The notes under the pieces were generated by a model. The model did not search any database, had not been told where the DNA came from, and saw nothing but the letters and a program-made list of their open reading frames with translations. A stretch of DNA of 14,662 nt. It comes from JBFXEO01 sp050180015 (GTDB lineage: Bacteria > Bacteroidota > Bacteroidia > Bacteroidales > Tenuifilaceae). Positions 1 through 7,700 of the stretch are shown here, one piece after another. Positions within the stretch are counted from its first letter, which is position 1; every line of letters starts with the position of its first letter. The stretch covers positions 1 to 14,662 of the forward strand of contig JBFXEO010000053.1 of the NCBI GenBank assembly GCA_050180015.1, read 5' to 3'. Made by a program: the position numbers and the translations under genes.

Positions 1-1248
1 CAAAAAGACGTTATGGTGCCCTGCGGAATACCGTACATTTTTGGAACACTGGAAACGAGCGAGAAAAATTTGATGCCAGTTGATGCAATGATGCAAAAAG
101 TTGGAATTGAGTCAATTGTTGATGAGGCAACCGATATCGATACGGTAGGCAAAGTAGTTAGCTTTGCAAGCGGTGAAAAAATCCATTATGAAAAATTGGT
201 TATAGCCACAGGCTCAAATCCCGTTAAACCTAAATGGTTAACCGGATCCGATCTTGAGAATGTTTTTGTGATTCCCAAAGACAGAACTTATCTTGATGAT
301 ATGAAAAACAAATTGGGATCAGCCAAAAACATTGCAGTTATTGGTGCGGGTTTCATTGGCGTTGAATTCTCCGACGAATTAGCAAAAAAAGGATACAACG
401 TAACTTTAATTGAGAAACTTCCTCACATACTAAATCTTGCCTTCGATGTTGAACTATCAGCAAAAATTGAAGAAATGCTTACCACCCGCGGTGTAAAGGT
501 AATTACCGGCGTAGGTATTAGTAAAGTTCATGGAACTAGTAAAGTACAATCCATTGAATTGGAAAATGGAGCACAAATGGAAATGGATGCTGTAATTTTA
601 TCGATGGGATACAAACCGAATACTACTCTAGCACAAAAAACGGGTATCTCAATAGACGAAGATAATTTTATTGCAGTTGACGAGTATATGCGCACCCATA
701 CTGCTGATATCTTTGCTGTTGGCGACTGTGCCCAAAAACGCGATTTTGTTACCCGTCGGAGAGCCCCTGCCATGCTGGCATCCACCGCTTGTGCCGAAGC
801 TCGTATTGCAGGAATGAATCTTTTCAACCTTCACGTTGTGAAAACTTTCAGCGGAACAATTGCAATATACTCCACAGCTATTGGCGATACTGGGTTTGGG
901 ACGGCAGGTGTTACCGAGCAACGTGCACGGCAGGAGGGATTATCAATAATTACGGGTATTTTTGAAGGAGTAAACAGGCATCCGGGAAACTTACCGGGAA
1001 CACATAAGCAAATTGTAAAACTGGTTGCCGCATCGAACTCCGGGGTAATTGTTGGTGGAGAGGTTATTGGTGGACTCGAAGCTGGTGAGCTAACCAATGT
1101 TATTGGGCTTGCCATTCAAAACCGAATGTCTGTTAACTCATTTTTAACCGTGCAAATTGGCACACATCCCTGCCTCACGGCATCACCTGCAGCCTACCCT
1201 CTGATTAAAGCAGCAGAGCAAATTGCCAGTAAAATGATAAAAAAATAG
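1..1248 (+). CDS. FAD-dependent pyridine nucleotide-disulfide oxidoreductase (NADH oxidase / CoA-disulfide reductase-like), 5' partial
   Basis: The reading frame is open from base 1, so the N-terminus, including the first GxGxxG FAD-binding loop (about 40 residues), lies outside the window. Visible landmarks are PCGIPY with a cysteine at codon 8, which aligns with the single redox cysteine of NADH oxidases and CoA-disulfide reductases (SCGMPY type); an ATG motif (VIATGSNP); the NAD(P)H-binding loop VIGAGFIG near visible residue 115; the second FAD motif IFAVGDCA near residue 240; and a C-terminal dimerisation domain ending in HPCLTASPAAYP. The family moves electrons from NAD(P)H through FAD to O2, CoA disulfide or polysulfide in the cytoplasm; which acceptor applies here cannot be read from the sequence. 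An extra cysteine sits in the C-terminal HPCLTASP motif. The stop is 4 bases before the Mrp-like ATPase, so the two form an operon. Family assignment is firm, exact substrate is not. Confidence 0.92.
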   Translation, partial: QKDVMVPCGIPYIFGTLETSEKNLMPVDAMMQKVGIESIVDEATDIDTVGKVVSFASGEKIHYEKLVIATGSNPVKPKWLTGSDLENVFVIPKDRTYLDDMKNKLGSAKNIAVIGAGFIGVEFSDELAKKGYNVTLIEKLPHILNLAFDVELSAKIEEMLTTRGVKVITGVGISKVHGTSKVQSIELENGAQMEMDAVILSMGYKPNTTLAQKTGISIDEDNFIAVDEYMRTHTADIFAVGDCAQKRDFVTRRRAPAMLASTACAEARIAGMNLFNLHVVKTFSGTIAIYSTAIGDTGFGTAGVTEQRARQEGLSIITGIFEGVNRHPGNLPGTHKQIVKLVAASNSGVIVGGEVIGGLEAGELTNVIGLAIQNRMSVNSFLTVQIGTHPCLTASPAAYPLIKAAEQIASKMIKK

Positions 1249-1252
1249 CAAC

Positions 1253-2059
1253 ATGAGTGCTTTTGAAAAAGTCGAACTAAGCGGTGTAAAAAATATCATA
1301 GTTGTTGCCTCGGGTAAAGGTGGCGTTGGAAAATCGACAGTATCAGCAAATCTGGCAATAAGCCTTGCCCGTAATGGTTTTGAAACCGCTTTGGTTGATG
1401 CCGATATATTTGGCCCGTCAATTCCAAGAATGTTTGGTATTGAAAATGCCCAACCCGATGTAACGCATCTTGGCGATAAGGAGGTAATGTTTCCCATTGA
1501 AAAATTTGGAGTTAAGATCATGTCCGTCGGTTTTTTCATAAAAAAGAACCAAGGCTTAATTTGGCGTGGGCCAATGGCCGCCAATGCAATTATGCAACTC
1601 TTTGAAAACACCGTTTGGGGTGATATAGATTATATGGTAGTAGATTTTCCTCCGGGAACAAGCGATATTCAACTGACAACTGTTCAGAGGTTAAATGTCA
1701 CTGGGTCGGTAATAGTAACTACTCCTCAGGAAATTGCTCTTAACGATGCACGCAAAGCCGCATCACTGTTTAATAATCCTGATGTTAAAGTTCCCATCTG
1801 GGGAATAGTAGAAAACATGGCATGGTTCATTCCCTGTGCTCATCCAGATGAGAAATACTATATATTCGGACAGGGCGGAGGCGAAGTTTTAGCCAACGAG
1901 CTTAGCTGTAAACTGCTGTGCCAAATTCCATTGGTAGCCGAAGTTGGGCGAGCGGCCGAAAATGGATTGAGCATATTCAACCAGAATAACGAAACCGTAA
2001 TCAAGGCCTTCGAAAAGTTGACGGAGGCTATTGCTACCGCAGATCATATTTGTAGTTGA
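1253..2059 (+). CDS. Mrp/NBP35-family P-loop ATPase (iron-sulfur carrier type), short form without DUF59 domain
   Basis: This 268-residue protein is a deviant Walker ATPase of the Mrp/ApbC/NBP35 group, which is implicated in carrying or inserting Fe-S clusters in the cytoplasm. It has the deviant P-loop GKGGVGKST at residues 21-29, the family motif DADIFGPSIPR at 49-59, RGPM at 105-108, Walker B DFPPGTSD at 131-138 and TTPQE at 156-160. Many Mrp proteins carry an N-terminal DUF59/MIP18 domain; it is absent here, because the P-loop starts about 20 residues from the start codon. The cluster-binding CxxC that normally precedes IFGxGGG is not intact: the segment reads FIPCAHPDEKYYIFGQGGG with one cysteine (195). 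Two further cysteines (219, 223) lie nearby. The ATG at 1253 follows the upstream stop by 4 bases, so translation is probably coupled with the flavoprotein. I am confident of the family; Fe-S function in this variant is inferred. Confidence 0.93.
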   Translation: MSAFEKVELSGVKNIIVVASGKGGVGKSTVSANLAISLARNGFETALVDADIFGPSIPRMFGIENAQPDVTHLGDKEVMFPIEKFGVKIMSVGFFIKKNQGLIWRGPMAANAIMQLFENTVWGDIDYMVVDFPPGTSDIQLTTVQRLNVTGSVIVTTPQEIALNDARKAASLFNNPDVKVPIWGIVENMAWFIPCAHPDEKYYIFGQGGGEVLANELSCKLLCQIPLVAEVGRAAENGLSIFNQNNETVIKAFEKLTEAIATADHICS

Positions 2060-2104
2060 CGTGAGTTCGATTGGTTGACCTCTCAGAAAGATGGCCCAAG
2101 AAAA

Positions 2105-2143
2105 CATTGTCATGCTGAGTTTGTCGAAACACGAAGGGTTCGT
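2105..2143. repeat. Dispersed intergenic repeat, copy 1
   Basis: The spacer after the Mrp gene holds TGCTGAGTTTGTCGAA followed by ACGAAGGGTTCGT. The first part matches the TTCGACAAGCTCAG-type element that recurs in intergenic DNA of many bacterial genomes. The reverse complement has the same order of blocks as the sequence at 4673-4707: ACGAACCCTT, then TTCG(A/G)CA(A/G)(A/G)CTCAG. The tail ACGAAgggTTCGT is itself a 5-bp inverted repeat. Copies are degenerate, so this is a relic rather than an intact mobile unit. Confidence 0.55.
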
Positions 2144-2219
2144 TCAGGGCAAGCGTCCCCTAAATCAACCAAAATATAGAGATACAGGGTATAACCCCGG
2201 ATAATACCTTGCATCGAAC

Positions 2220-2257
2220 TTGTCATTTTAAGCAATTTTGATGTCATAGAGTGACAA
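2220..2257. repeat. Inverted repeat in the spacer between mrp-like and glutaredoxin genes
   Basis: TTGTCATTTTA at 2220-2230 pairs with TAGAGTGACAA at 2247-2257, giving 11 pairs of which two are G-T wobbles, around a 16-base loop. No T-run follows on the + strand, so it does not look like an intrinsic terminator for the upstream operon. It may be a repeat-derived hairpin or an operator; the sequence does not decide. Confidence 0.4.
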
Positions 2258-2313
2258 AATAGCATTGCTGTAGCGACAAATCATCACATTATATCGATAT
2301 ATTTATATGTTTT

Positions 2314-2321
2314 TATATTTG
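2314..2321 (+). promoter_or_regulatory. Bacteroidota-type -7 promoter element for the glutaredoxin fusion gene
   Basis: TATATTTG is a perfect match to the Bacteroidota primary sigma -7 consensus TAnnTTTG. No convincing -33 TTTG lies 19-21 bases upstream. The element ends 12 bases before the ATG at 2334, so a transcript starting about 6 bases after it would be nearly leaderless. This supports the start at 2334 and argues against the longer frame from 2307, whose first codons would overlap the promoter. Confidence 0.5.
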
Positions 2322-2333
2322 GCATTATTTTCG

Positions 2334-2948
2334 ATGGAAGAGTTTAAAATTGTTGAACTAAATAACAAGGCAATGCAACCAGTAACATCGTTAAACCAGT
2401 TAACGCAGAAATTTGTCGGCAAGGATAAAACTTACCTGCTTGTTTACAAGCCGGGAGTTGCCGTTAGCGATTGCGCTTTTAATGCACTAAAAGCGGCACA
2501 CGGTAAGCATGACAATCTAAATGTACTATATGTGAATGCCCCGGAATACCCCGAGGTTCACCGGCATTACGGGGTAACGTCGGCCCCATCGTTACTTATT
2601 TTTGAAAAGGATAGCCTAAAGGATATTGTCAAGGGATGCCATGAGGAGTCGTACTTTACGCAGCTATTCGGGAGTGCAATAACCAATGTAAGCGCAACGG
2701 GGCAACCGTTTAAGAGTGTGACAGTTTACTCCACCCCTTCGTGCCCGTGGTGTACAACGCTCAAGAATTTTCTGCGAAAGAACGGGGTACAATTTACTGA
2801 TATTGATGTTTCACGGGATCAGGATGCTGCCCGTAGAATGGTATCGGCCACGGGGCAGCAGGGTGTGCCCCAGGCAAATATCGGAGGGGAGTGGGTTGTA
2901 GGGTTTGATCAGCTAAAAATCAAACGGTTGCTTAACCTGCAATCCTGA
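2334..2948 (+). CDS. Thioredoxin-fold / glutaredoxin (YruB/NrdH-like) fusion protein
   Basis: The protein has 204 residues from the chosen start and two redox folds. Residues about 15-115 look like a thioredoxin fold: strand YLLVYK, a helix, strand LNVLYVNA, then VTSAPSLLIF, which holds the cis-proline loop. At the place of the usual WCGPC it reads YKPGVAVSDCAF, so only one cysteine (47) remains and disulfide exchange by this half is unlikely. Residues about 127-204 are a glutaredoxin with STPSCPWC (cysteines 137 and 140), the GVPQ cis-proline motif at 177-180 and GGEWVVGFD, typical of the YruB/NrdH-like subgroup. The glutaredoxin half should reduce protein disulfides in the cytoplasm, perhaps guided to partners by the thioredoxin-like half (inference). 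No signal peptide is seen. A longer frame from ATG 2307 exists, but a promoter-like TATATTTG lies inside it. Spacers of 274 and 220 bases isolate the gene from its neighbours. Confidence 0.88.
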   Translation: MEEFKIVELNNKAMQPVTSLNQLTQKFVGKDKTYLLVYKPGVAVSDCAFNALKAAHGKHDNLNVLYVNAPEYPEVHRHYGVTSAPSLLIFEKDSLKDIVKGCHEESYFTQLFGSAITNVSATGQPFKSVTVYSTPSCPWCTTLKNFLRKNGVQFTDIDVSRDQDAARRMVSATGQQGVPQANIGGEWVVGFDQLKIKRLLNLQS

Positions 2949-3168
2949 TGTGGCTGAAAGGTAATGGTTGAAGTTGTTTGTGGGACTGAAATTGTGAGAA
3001 GTTAAAGGGTGATAGAAGTCAGATGCAGGGCATTAGGTTGCAGGGAAACAGTTGAAGAGAGAATAAACCCCTTACAGCCTTTACGAAATACTACGAACAA
3101 CACGCTAAAACCACACAGCGAAATAGTCAAGTCAATCTTATAGTATCCACAAATAAACAGTTAAAATT

Positions 3169-3462
3169 ATGAGTTTAAAAGAACTTGTTCCGTTGAACCA
3201 ACACGTTATTCTCGATTTAACCGAGGATAACTCACAGCAGGTAACCGATTCGGGCATCATAATTCCCGATACTGCCAGGGAAAAACCTTCGTGGGCAAAG
3301 GTTCTTGCCGTTGGTAATATTGAAAATGCAGAAATTTCGGTGAACGATACCGTGGTATTTAAAAAATACTCGGGAACCGAGGTGGAGTTTGAGGGTAAGG
3401 CATACCTGCTTATCCCTTATGCCGATCTGCTGGCCAAAATTGTAGAAACCGATGCACTTTAA
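3169..3462 (+). CDS. GroES-like co-chaperonin family protein, orphan
   Basis: This 97-residue protein has the GroES layout: an N-terminal strand LVPLNQHVILDL (GroES: IRPLHDRVIVKR), a mobile-loop region TDSGIIIPDTAREKP with the hydrophobic III at the position that contacts GroEL, then AKVLAVGN (GroES: GEVLAVGN), NDTVVFKKYSGTEVEFEGKAYLLIPYADLLAKI (GroES: GDIVIF...VLIMSESDILAIV). It is shorter between the VGN and NDTVVF blocks than typical GroES. No groEL lies on either side; the neighbours are a glutaredoxin fusion and ddl, which suggests a second, divergent copy beside a standard groESL operon elsewhere. It could cap GroEL with altered affinity or serve another role. The 220-base spacer upstream holds degenerate purine-rich repeats (GTTGAAG at 2967-2973 and 3051-3057), and I found no clear TAnnTTTG promoter in it. 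Confidence 0.85.
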   Translation: MSLKELVPLNQHVILDLTEDNSQQVTDSGIIIPDTAREKPSWAKVLAVGNIENAEISVNDTVVFKKYSGTEVEFEGKAYLLIPYADLLAKIVETDAL

Positions 3463-3513
3463 TTTTAGTTAAAAGTAAGCATCAACTTCAACGCTAGGGG
3501 GGGTGAGGGTATC

Positions 3514-3550
3514 CAAAGACAGACCTTTTTGGGTACCCTTGCTGTCTTTG
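3514..3550. repeat. Inverted repeat between groES-like gene and ddl
   Basis: CAAAGACAG at 3514-3522 is perfectly complementary to CTGTCTTTG at 3542-3550, with a 19-base interval that itself contains the palindrome GGGTACCC. The hairpin lies about 50 bases after the groES-like stop. A T-rich stretch (AATTTTTTG) comes only about 20 bases later, so it is a poor intrinsic terminator. It could be an mRNA 3'-end stabiliser, an operator or a leader structure for ddl. Confidence 0.45.
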
Positions 3551-3638
3551 TATGGGTGTTTGATGCAAATTTTTTGCTGGGTGCCATTTTTAAGTTTCCT
3601 AAATTTCTTGCAGCTTTGCATTGAAAATCGATTATGCC

Positions 3639-4631
3639 ATGGAAAATAAATTAAACATTGCCATACTTGCGGGGGGAAACTCCTCTGAGTCTGACATTTC
3701 CCTTAAAAGTGCAGCACAAATTTCCGGATGGGTTGATCCTGAAAAATTTAACGCTTATACTATACTGGTAAAGGGGTTAGATTGGACATTAAAGCATTCC
3801 GAATATGGCGATATCAACATATCAAAAGATGATTTTACAGCAACTATAGGCAGCTCTAAGCTTAAATTCGATTGCGCCTTAATTGCAATCCACGGAACAC
3901 CCGGCGAGAATGGCTTACTGCAGGGTTACCTCGATATGCTGACTATTCCATACACCACGGGCGGCGTGATGAACTCTGCGGTTACATTTAACAAATACTA
4001 CTGCAAGCAGTTAGTTAAGGAGTCGGGGGTTAGTTTGGCCAAAGAAATTTTACTACGTCGCGGACAAAACTTCACCACAAAAAATATTACCAGTACGTTG
4101 GGGCTACCAATTTTTGTAAAACCCAACGAGAGCGGCAGCAGCTACGGTGTTAGCAAGGTTAAGTTTGAGGATGAGCTGGCTCCCGCCATAGAGAATGCGT
4201 TTAAGGAGGATAGGTGGGTTATTCTTGAAGAGTTTATTCCGGGCAGAGAGTTCACCTGTGGAGTGTTTAAATCAGCCGAAAGGGAAATGGTAATGCCTGT
4301 TACAGAGATAATTTCCATGAACGAATTTTTTGACTACGAGGCTAAATACCTGAACAAATCCAAAGAGGTAACTCCGGCAGAAATTTCAGAAAGCCTTGCT
4401 AAAAGAATACAGGACTTATCCTCAAAGATATACGATAGGTTCGATTGCCATGGAATTGTTAGGGTTGATTATATCGTTGATAATGATAAGATTTACTTCC
4501 TCGAAATTAATACTGTACCCGGCATGAGCGAGGCTAGCATAGTTCCCCAGCAGGTTAAGGCCATGGGTGGAAGCATGCGCGATATATTTACACTTGTAAT
4601 TGAGGATGCGATGGGCAGAAAATATAGATAA
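3639..4631 (+). CDS. ddl: D-alanine--D-alanine ligase
   Basis: The ATP-grasp enzyme joins two D-alanines in the cytoplasm to give the dipeptide that MurF adds to the peptidoglycan precursor. With the ATG at 3639 the protein has 330 residues, within the family range. Visible motifs are AGGNSSESDIS at 11-21 (substrate-binding loop with the conserved Glu), HGTPGENG at 85-92, VKPNESGSSYGV at 160-171 (ATP-grasp lysine and the loop over the substrate), LEEFIPGREFTCGV near 196-209, FDYEAKY at 231-237, RVDY at 275-278 and LEINTVPGMSEASIVP at 288-303 (metal ligands and substrate pocket). FDYEAKY is usual for D-Ala:D-Ala rather than D-Ala:D-Lac ligases. An in-frame TTG at 3621 would add six residues; the ATG is preferred because the first beta strand (LNIAILAGG) starts just after it. 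No essential residue appears to be missing. It stands alone rather than in a mur cluster and converges with the giant - strand gene. Confidence 0.96.
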   Translation: MENKLNIAILAGGNSSESDISLKSAAQISGWVDPEKFNAYTILVKGLDWTLKHSEYGDINISKDDFTATIGSSKLKFDCALIAIHGTPGENGLLQGYLDMLTIPYTTGGVMNSAVTFNKYYCKQLVKESGVSLAKEILLRRGQNFTTKNITSTLGLPIFVKPNESGSSYGVSKVKFEDELAPAIENAFKEDRWVILEEFIPGREFTCGVFKSAEREMVMPVTEIISMNEFFDYEAKYLNKSKEVTPAEISESLAKRIQDLSSKIYDRFDCHGIVRVDYIVDNDKIYFLEINTVPGMSEASIVPQQVKAMGGSMRDIFTLVIEDAMGRKYR

Positions 4632-4672
4632 CCCCCTTCGACGGTAAACAGTTGTATCTTACTCTTAGGCCG

Positions 4673-4707
4673 ACGAACCCTTTGCTTCCCTTCGGCAGGC
4701 TCAGGGA
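4673..4707. repeat. Dispersed intergenic repeat, copy 2
   Basis: ACGAACCCTT followed by TTCGGCAGGCTCAG between the convergent ddl and giant genes. It matches, in opposite orientation, the blocks seen at 2105-2143 (11 of 14 bases in the TTCGxCAxxCTCAG part). Nearby, TAGGCCGA occurs twice (4666-4673 and 4732-4739), flanking the copy. Confidence 0.55.
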
Positions 4708-4742
4708 GTATGAAAGATATTTACCCCGGACTAGGCCGAAGC

Positions 4743-4774
4743 AAAAAAGCCTGCAGAGTAAACACCGGCAGGCT
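4743..4774 (-). terminator. Intrinsic terminator of the giant T9SS gene
   Basis: Read on the - strand, AGCCTGC (4774-4768), a 13-base loop and GCAGGCT (4754-4748) form a perfect 7-bp GC-rich stem, followed at once by a run of six T (4748-4743). It starts 6 bases after the stop codon of the large gene. On the + strand no T-run follows, so it does not serve ddl. Confidence 0.9.
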
Positions 4775-4780
4775 CCATTT

Positions 4781-7700
4781 CTACTTGCCTATTCTAATAA
4801 ATTTTCGTGATGATATTTTCCCGTCGATATCCATTACAAACAGGTAAAGCATATTCTTTTCGGTGGTCGGAATATTCACCTCCACTTGTTGGTTGCCTGG
4901 AATTAAGTTTTGGTAAACGTTGCTTACAACCAATTGACCAGTAACATCGTAAATGTTTAGTTTCATGGAGTGATTTTGGGATGCTGGAGGCATGTTGAAT
5001 GAAAGGGTTATTTTGCCGGTAAAGGGATTTGGGTATCCGGTAAAGTTACCTTCGTTTAAATCATCGGTGGGTATTTCTGAAGTATTTAACTGAGCAGTTA
5101 CAAAGGCCATATCTTCCTGTCTGGTTCCAACACTTAACCCTCTGATCATATAGTAAATAGTAACAATGGAGTCAACTTTCGGATCGGTATAGCTGTACTG
5201 GTGCGCAGTTAAAAGGGTATCTGGGCGAGATATTAACTCCTCGTTTACTTTCCTCCATGCATCGTCAGAGGAAAATCGATGGTAAACATTGAACCCCGCA
5301 AGTAGGTCTTCATCCCGGGTTTGCCAGCCAAGCAGCACCGTATTGCCTTTGTGGGTAGCCTCAATATAATCAATGGCGGCAATGATCCGGTTGGTTTCAT
5401 CCAAATCATCAGCAGCGAAGTTGGGGTTCAACCCGGCCTCAACTTCAGGCCCATCCAGCATACCTCCGTTGTCGGTATCGGCATCGATTGGCACTGTACG
5501 GTGCATATACTCGAGATGGTTGACAAGACTATCCTGATCGGGATCGTCGTTTGGATCGGAAACATTGTAGTAAACTTCCCAGTCATCAGCCATCATGTCG
5601 TTATCGTAGTCGTGTGCGCTCAACGGATGTATATCCACATCGTCCCAAACTCGGTCATCGTCGGTATCGGTATCGTTGGGGTTTGTGCCATTTGCCAGCT
5701 CTGTTCCGTTGGTAATTCCATCGCCGTCTTTGTCGCCATCAATATCATTGGTTACCCCTATGGAACCAAAATATAGTATCTCCTTATCGTCCACCATTCC
5801 ATCGACATCAGTATCGGAAGGGTTAAAGAAATTTAGAAGGGTTTCGGATGATATTCCGCTATAGTTCAGGGCGGAGTCGTACGCCTGAACCGAGACGTAG
5901 AACGACTGCCCCACCTCAAGGCCGTAGTATTTTACGCTGATTTTATTGCCAACATCCAACCCGATAGATGCGCTATCGTTCACATTCCGAAGGTAGAGGA
6001 TATGCCCCTTGGCATCCCCTGTACTATTCCACTGAATAGCTGCAAAAGAATTACTTTCATCCCCGGTTAGGTTGGTGGCCACTGTTGGGGCTGTAGGGGT
6101 TGCGGGGGCAACAGAATCAATTACAATAGCATTTAAGGAGATGTACTGCTCATCAGAGGCAACACTTTCAACTCCGTCGGAGGAAACGGACTTAACAGCC
6201 ATATAAATATCGGGCAATGTGTCGTTTTGGGCAATGGCAATATACGGTTCACTGACGCTTACCTGTTGGCTGTACACTCCCGGACTGCTTCCCATTAATA
6301 CGTTATAGGAGGAAGTCCCTGCCGTTTCATTCCATTCTACGTTAAGATAATCGGTACTCCTGATAACATTAAACTGGCCGGGAGGCAATAAATTCCTGGT
6401 GTACGAGAAGTCAACAGGGTTGGCATAGGGAAACTCCTGGGGCAGGTTGCTCCCGTCATCAAGCCGAGCGTAGATGGTGTAGTTCCCTGCTGCAATCTGG
6501 CTTATATCGAAGGATGCGCTCAGGGCCCCATTGGCGAAGCTGAATGGCGTTGTGTTCAGTAGAACCCCGGGAACGGTATTGTTGGGGGTATAGTAGAAGT
6601 ACACCTCGGTGGAGTCGTTAGCTACATCGGCGTAGCTGCAATCAAGCTGAAGTGCTCCCTCGGTAGGATTTACGCTGACATTGTTATATGAAAAATTGTA
6701 GGCTACTGGGTTTACCGATGATTTTATGGCATAGTTTTCAACCTCAGGGCCATTCTTCACCACGAAACTCCAATCGCCAGCTTCATTTAGCAGCGTGATT
6801 AAGAAGCCATTGGTACCCACTAAATCGGGATTATTGGCAATATAATCCTCGCTTGAAAATTGCTGACCGGATGGGCTTATGATATTCATTACCGGGAGGG
6901 CGTTCCCTTCGTAAGTAATTGCGAAGTCGATAAACTGGTTGTCTGTTTTGGCAATAGTGATTACCACTTCGTCCTTGGAATCTTTCACTACAAACAATTT
7001 TATGGCCTTTTGCTTCATACCAGCCTGCTTCATGCGAAGCGATTTTGACCGATCGAAATCGGCAAGAACATAGCTATTAAACCCACACTTTGCGCTACCC
7101 TTGGCGGGCTGGAAGAAGCCAATGGTTTCTGAGTATTCTATTGGCCCAATTTTAAAGTTCTTCTTGTAGTTGAATGCAAAACCATAGCTCTCGTTCGATT
7201 TATCCTCTCTTCGTATTTTACCCACCAAGGCGCTAACATTCCCCAAAACAATGTCCTTGCTTGGCCATTCAATAATATCCTTAAAAGATACCAAGCCTTT
7301 TTTAAGAGTAAAGTCCAACTTTCCTTTTATGCCAAAATCAACGCCCGTGGTAATATCCCCATTGTCCTTTGTTTTATAGTAGTATAGCATTTGACCGTCA
7401 AGGTTGCCCGAAATTGTTTTAGCATCATCACCGGTAGAAGCAGGAAATCCAACGGAGGCATTGGTATTCACATATATATCAAAATAGTTGCTCGATTGCT
7501 TACTGCTAATTAGCAGTTTGGCCTCGGTCAATGAGATGTACCCCAGCAGTTTCATATTGCCTGATATTGAGAAATTTTCTGTGGCCGAACTACCTGAATT
7601 ATTTTTTACACGGGTAAAATCGGCTGTACCACTTGCCGTTAGTATCTTATATCCCCATATCTCTGGGCCAAACTTTACCCCAATATTCCCAGAAAGGGAG

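Noticed and set aside
2949..3168. Possible small gene or tandem repeat upstream of the groES-like gene
   Set aside because: There is no sizeable open frame, and the GTTGAAG-like units are too few and degenerate to call a repeat array.
3497..3533. Run of seven G and later G triplets as a possible G-quadruplex
   Set aside because: Intervals between the later G triplets are too long for a stable quadruplex, so only the inverted repeat at 3514-3550 is reported.
5321..5776. A + strand frame with many Val/Ile/Gly residues
   Set aside because: It is the antisense shadow of the Asp-rich thrombospondin-3 repeats (GAT/GAC codons read as ATC/GTC on the other strand).
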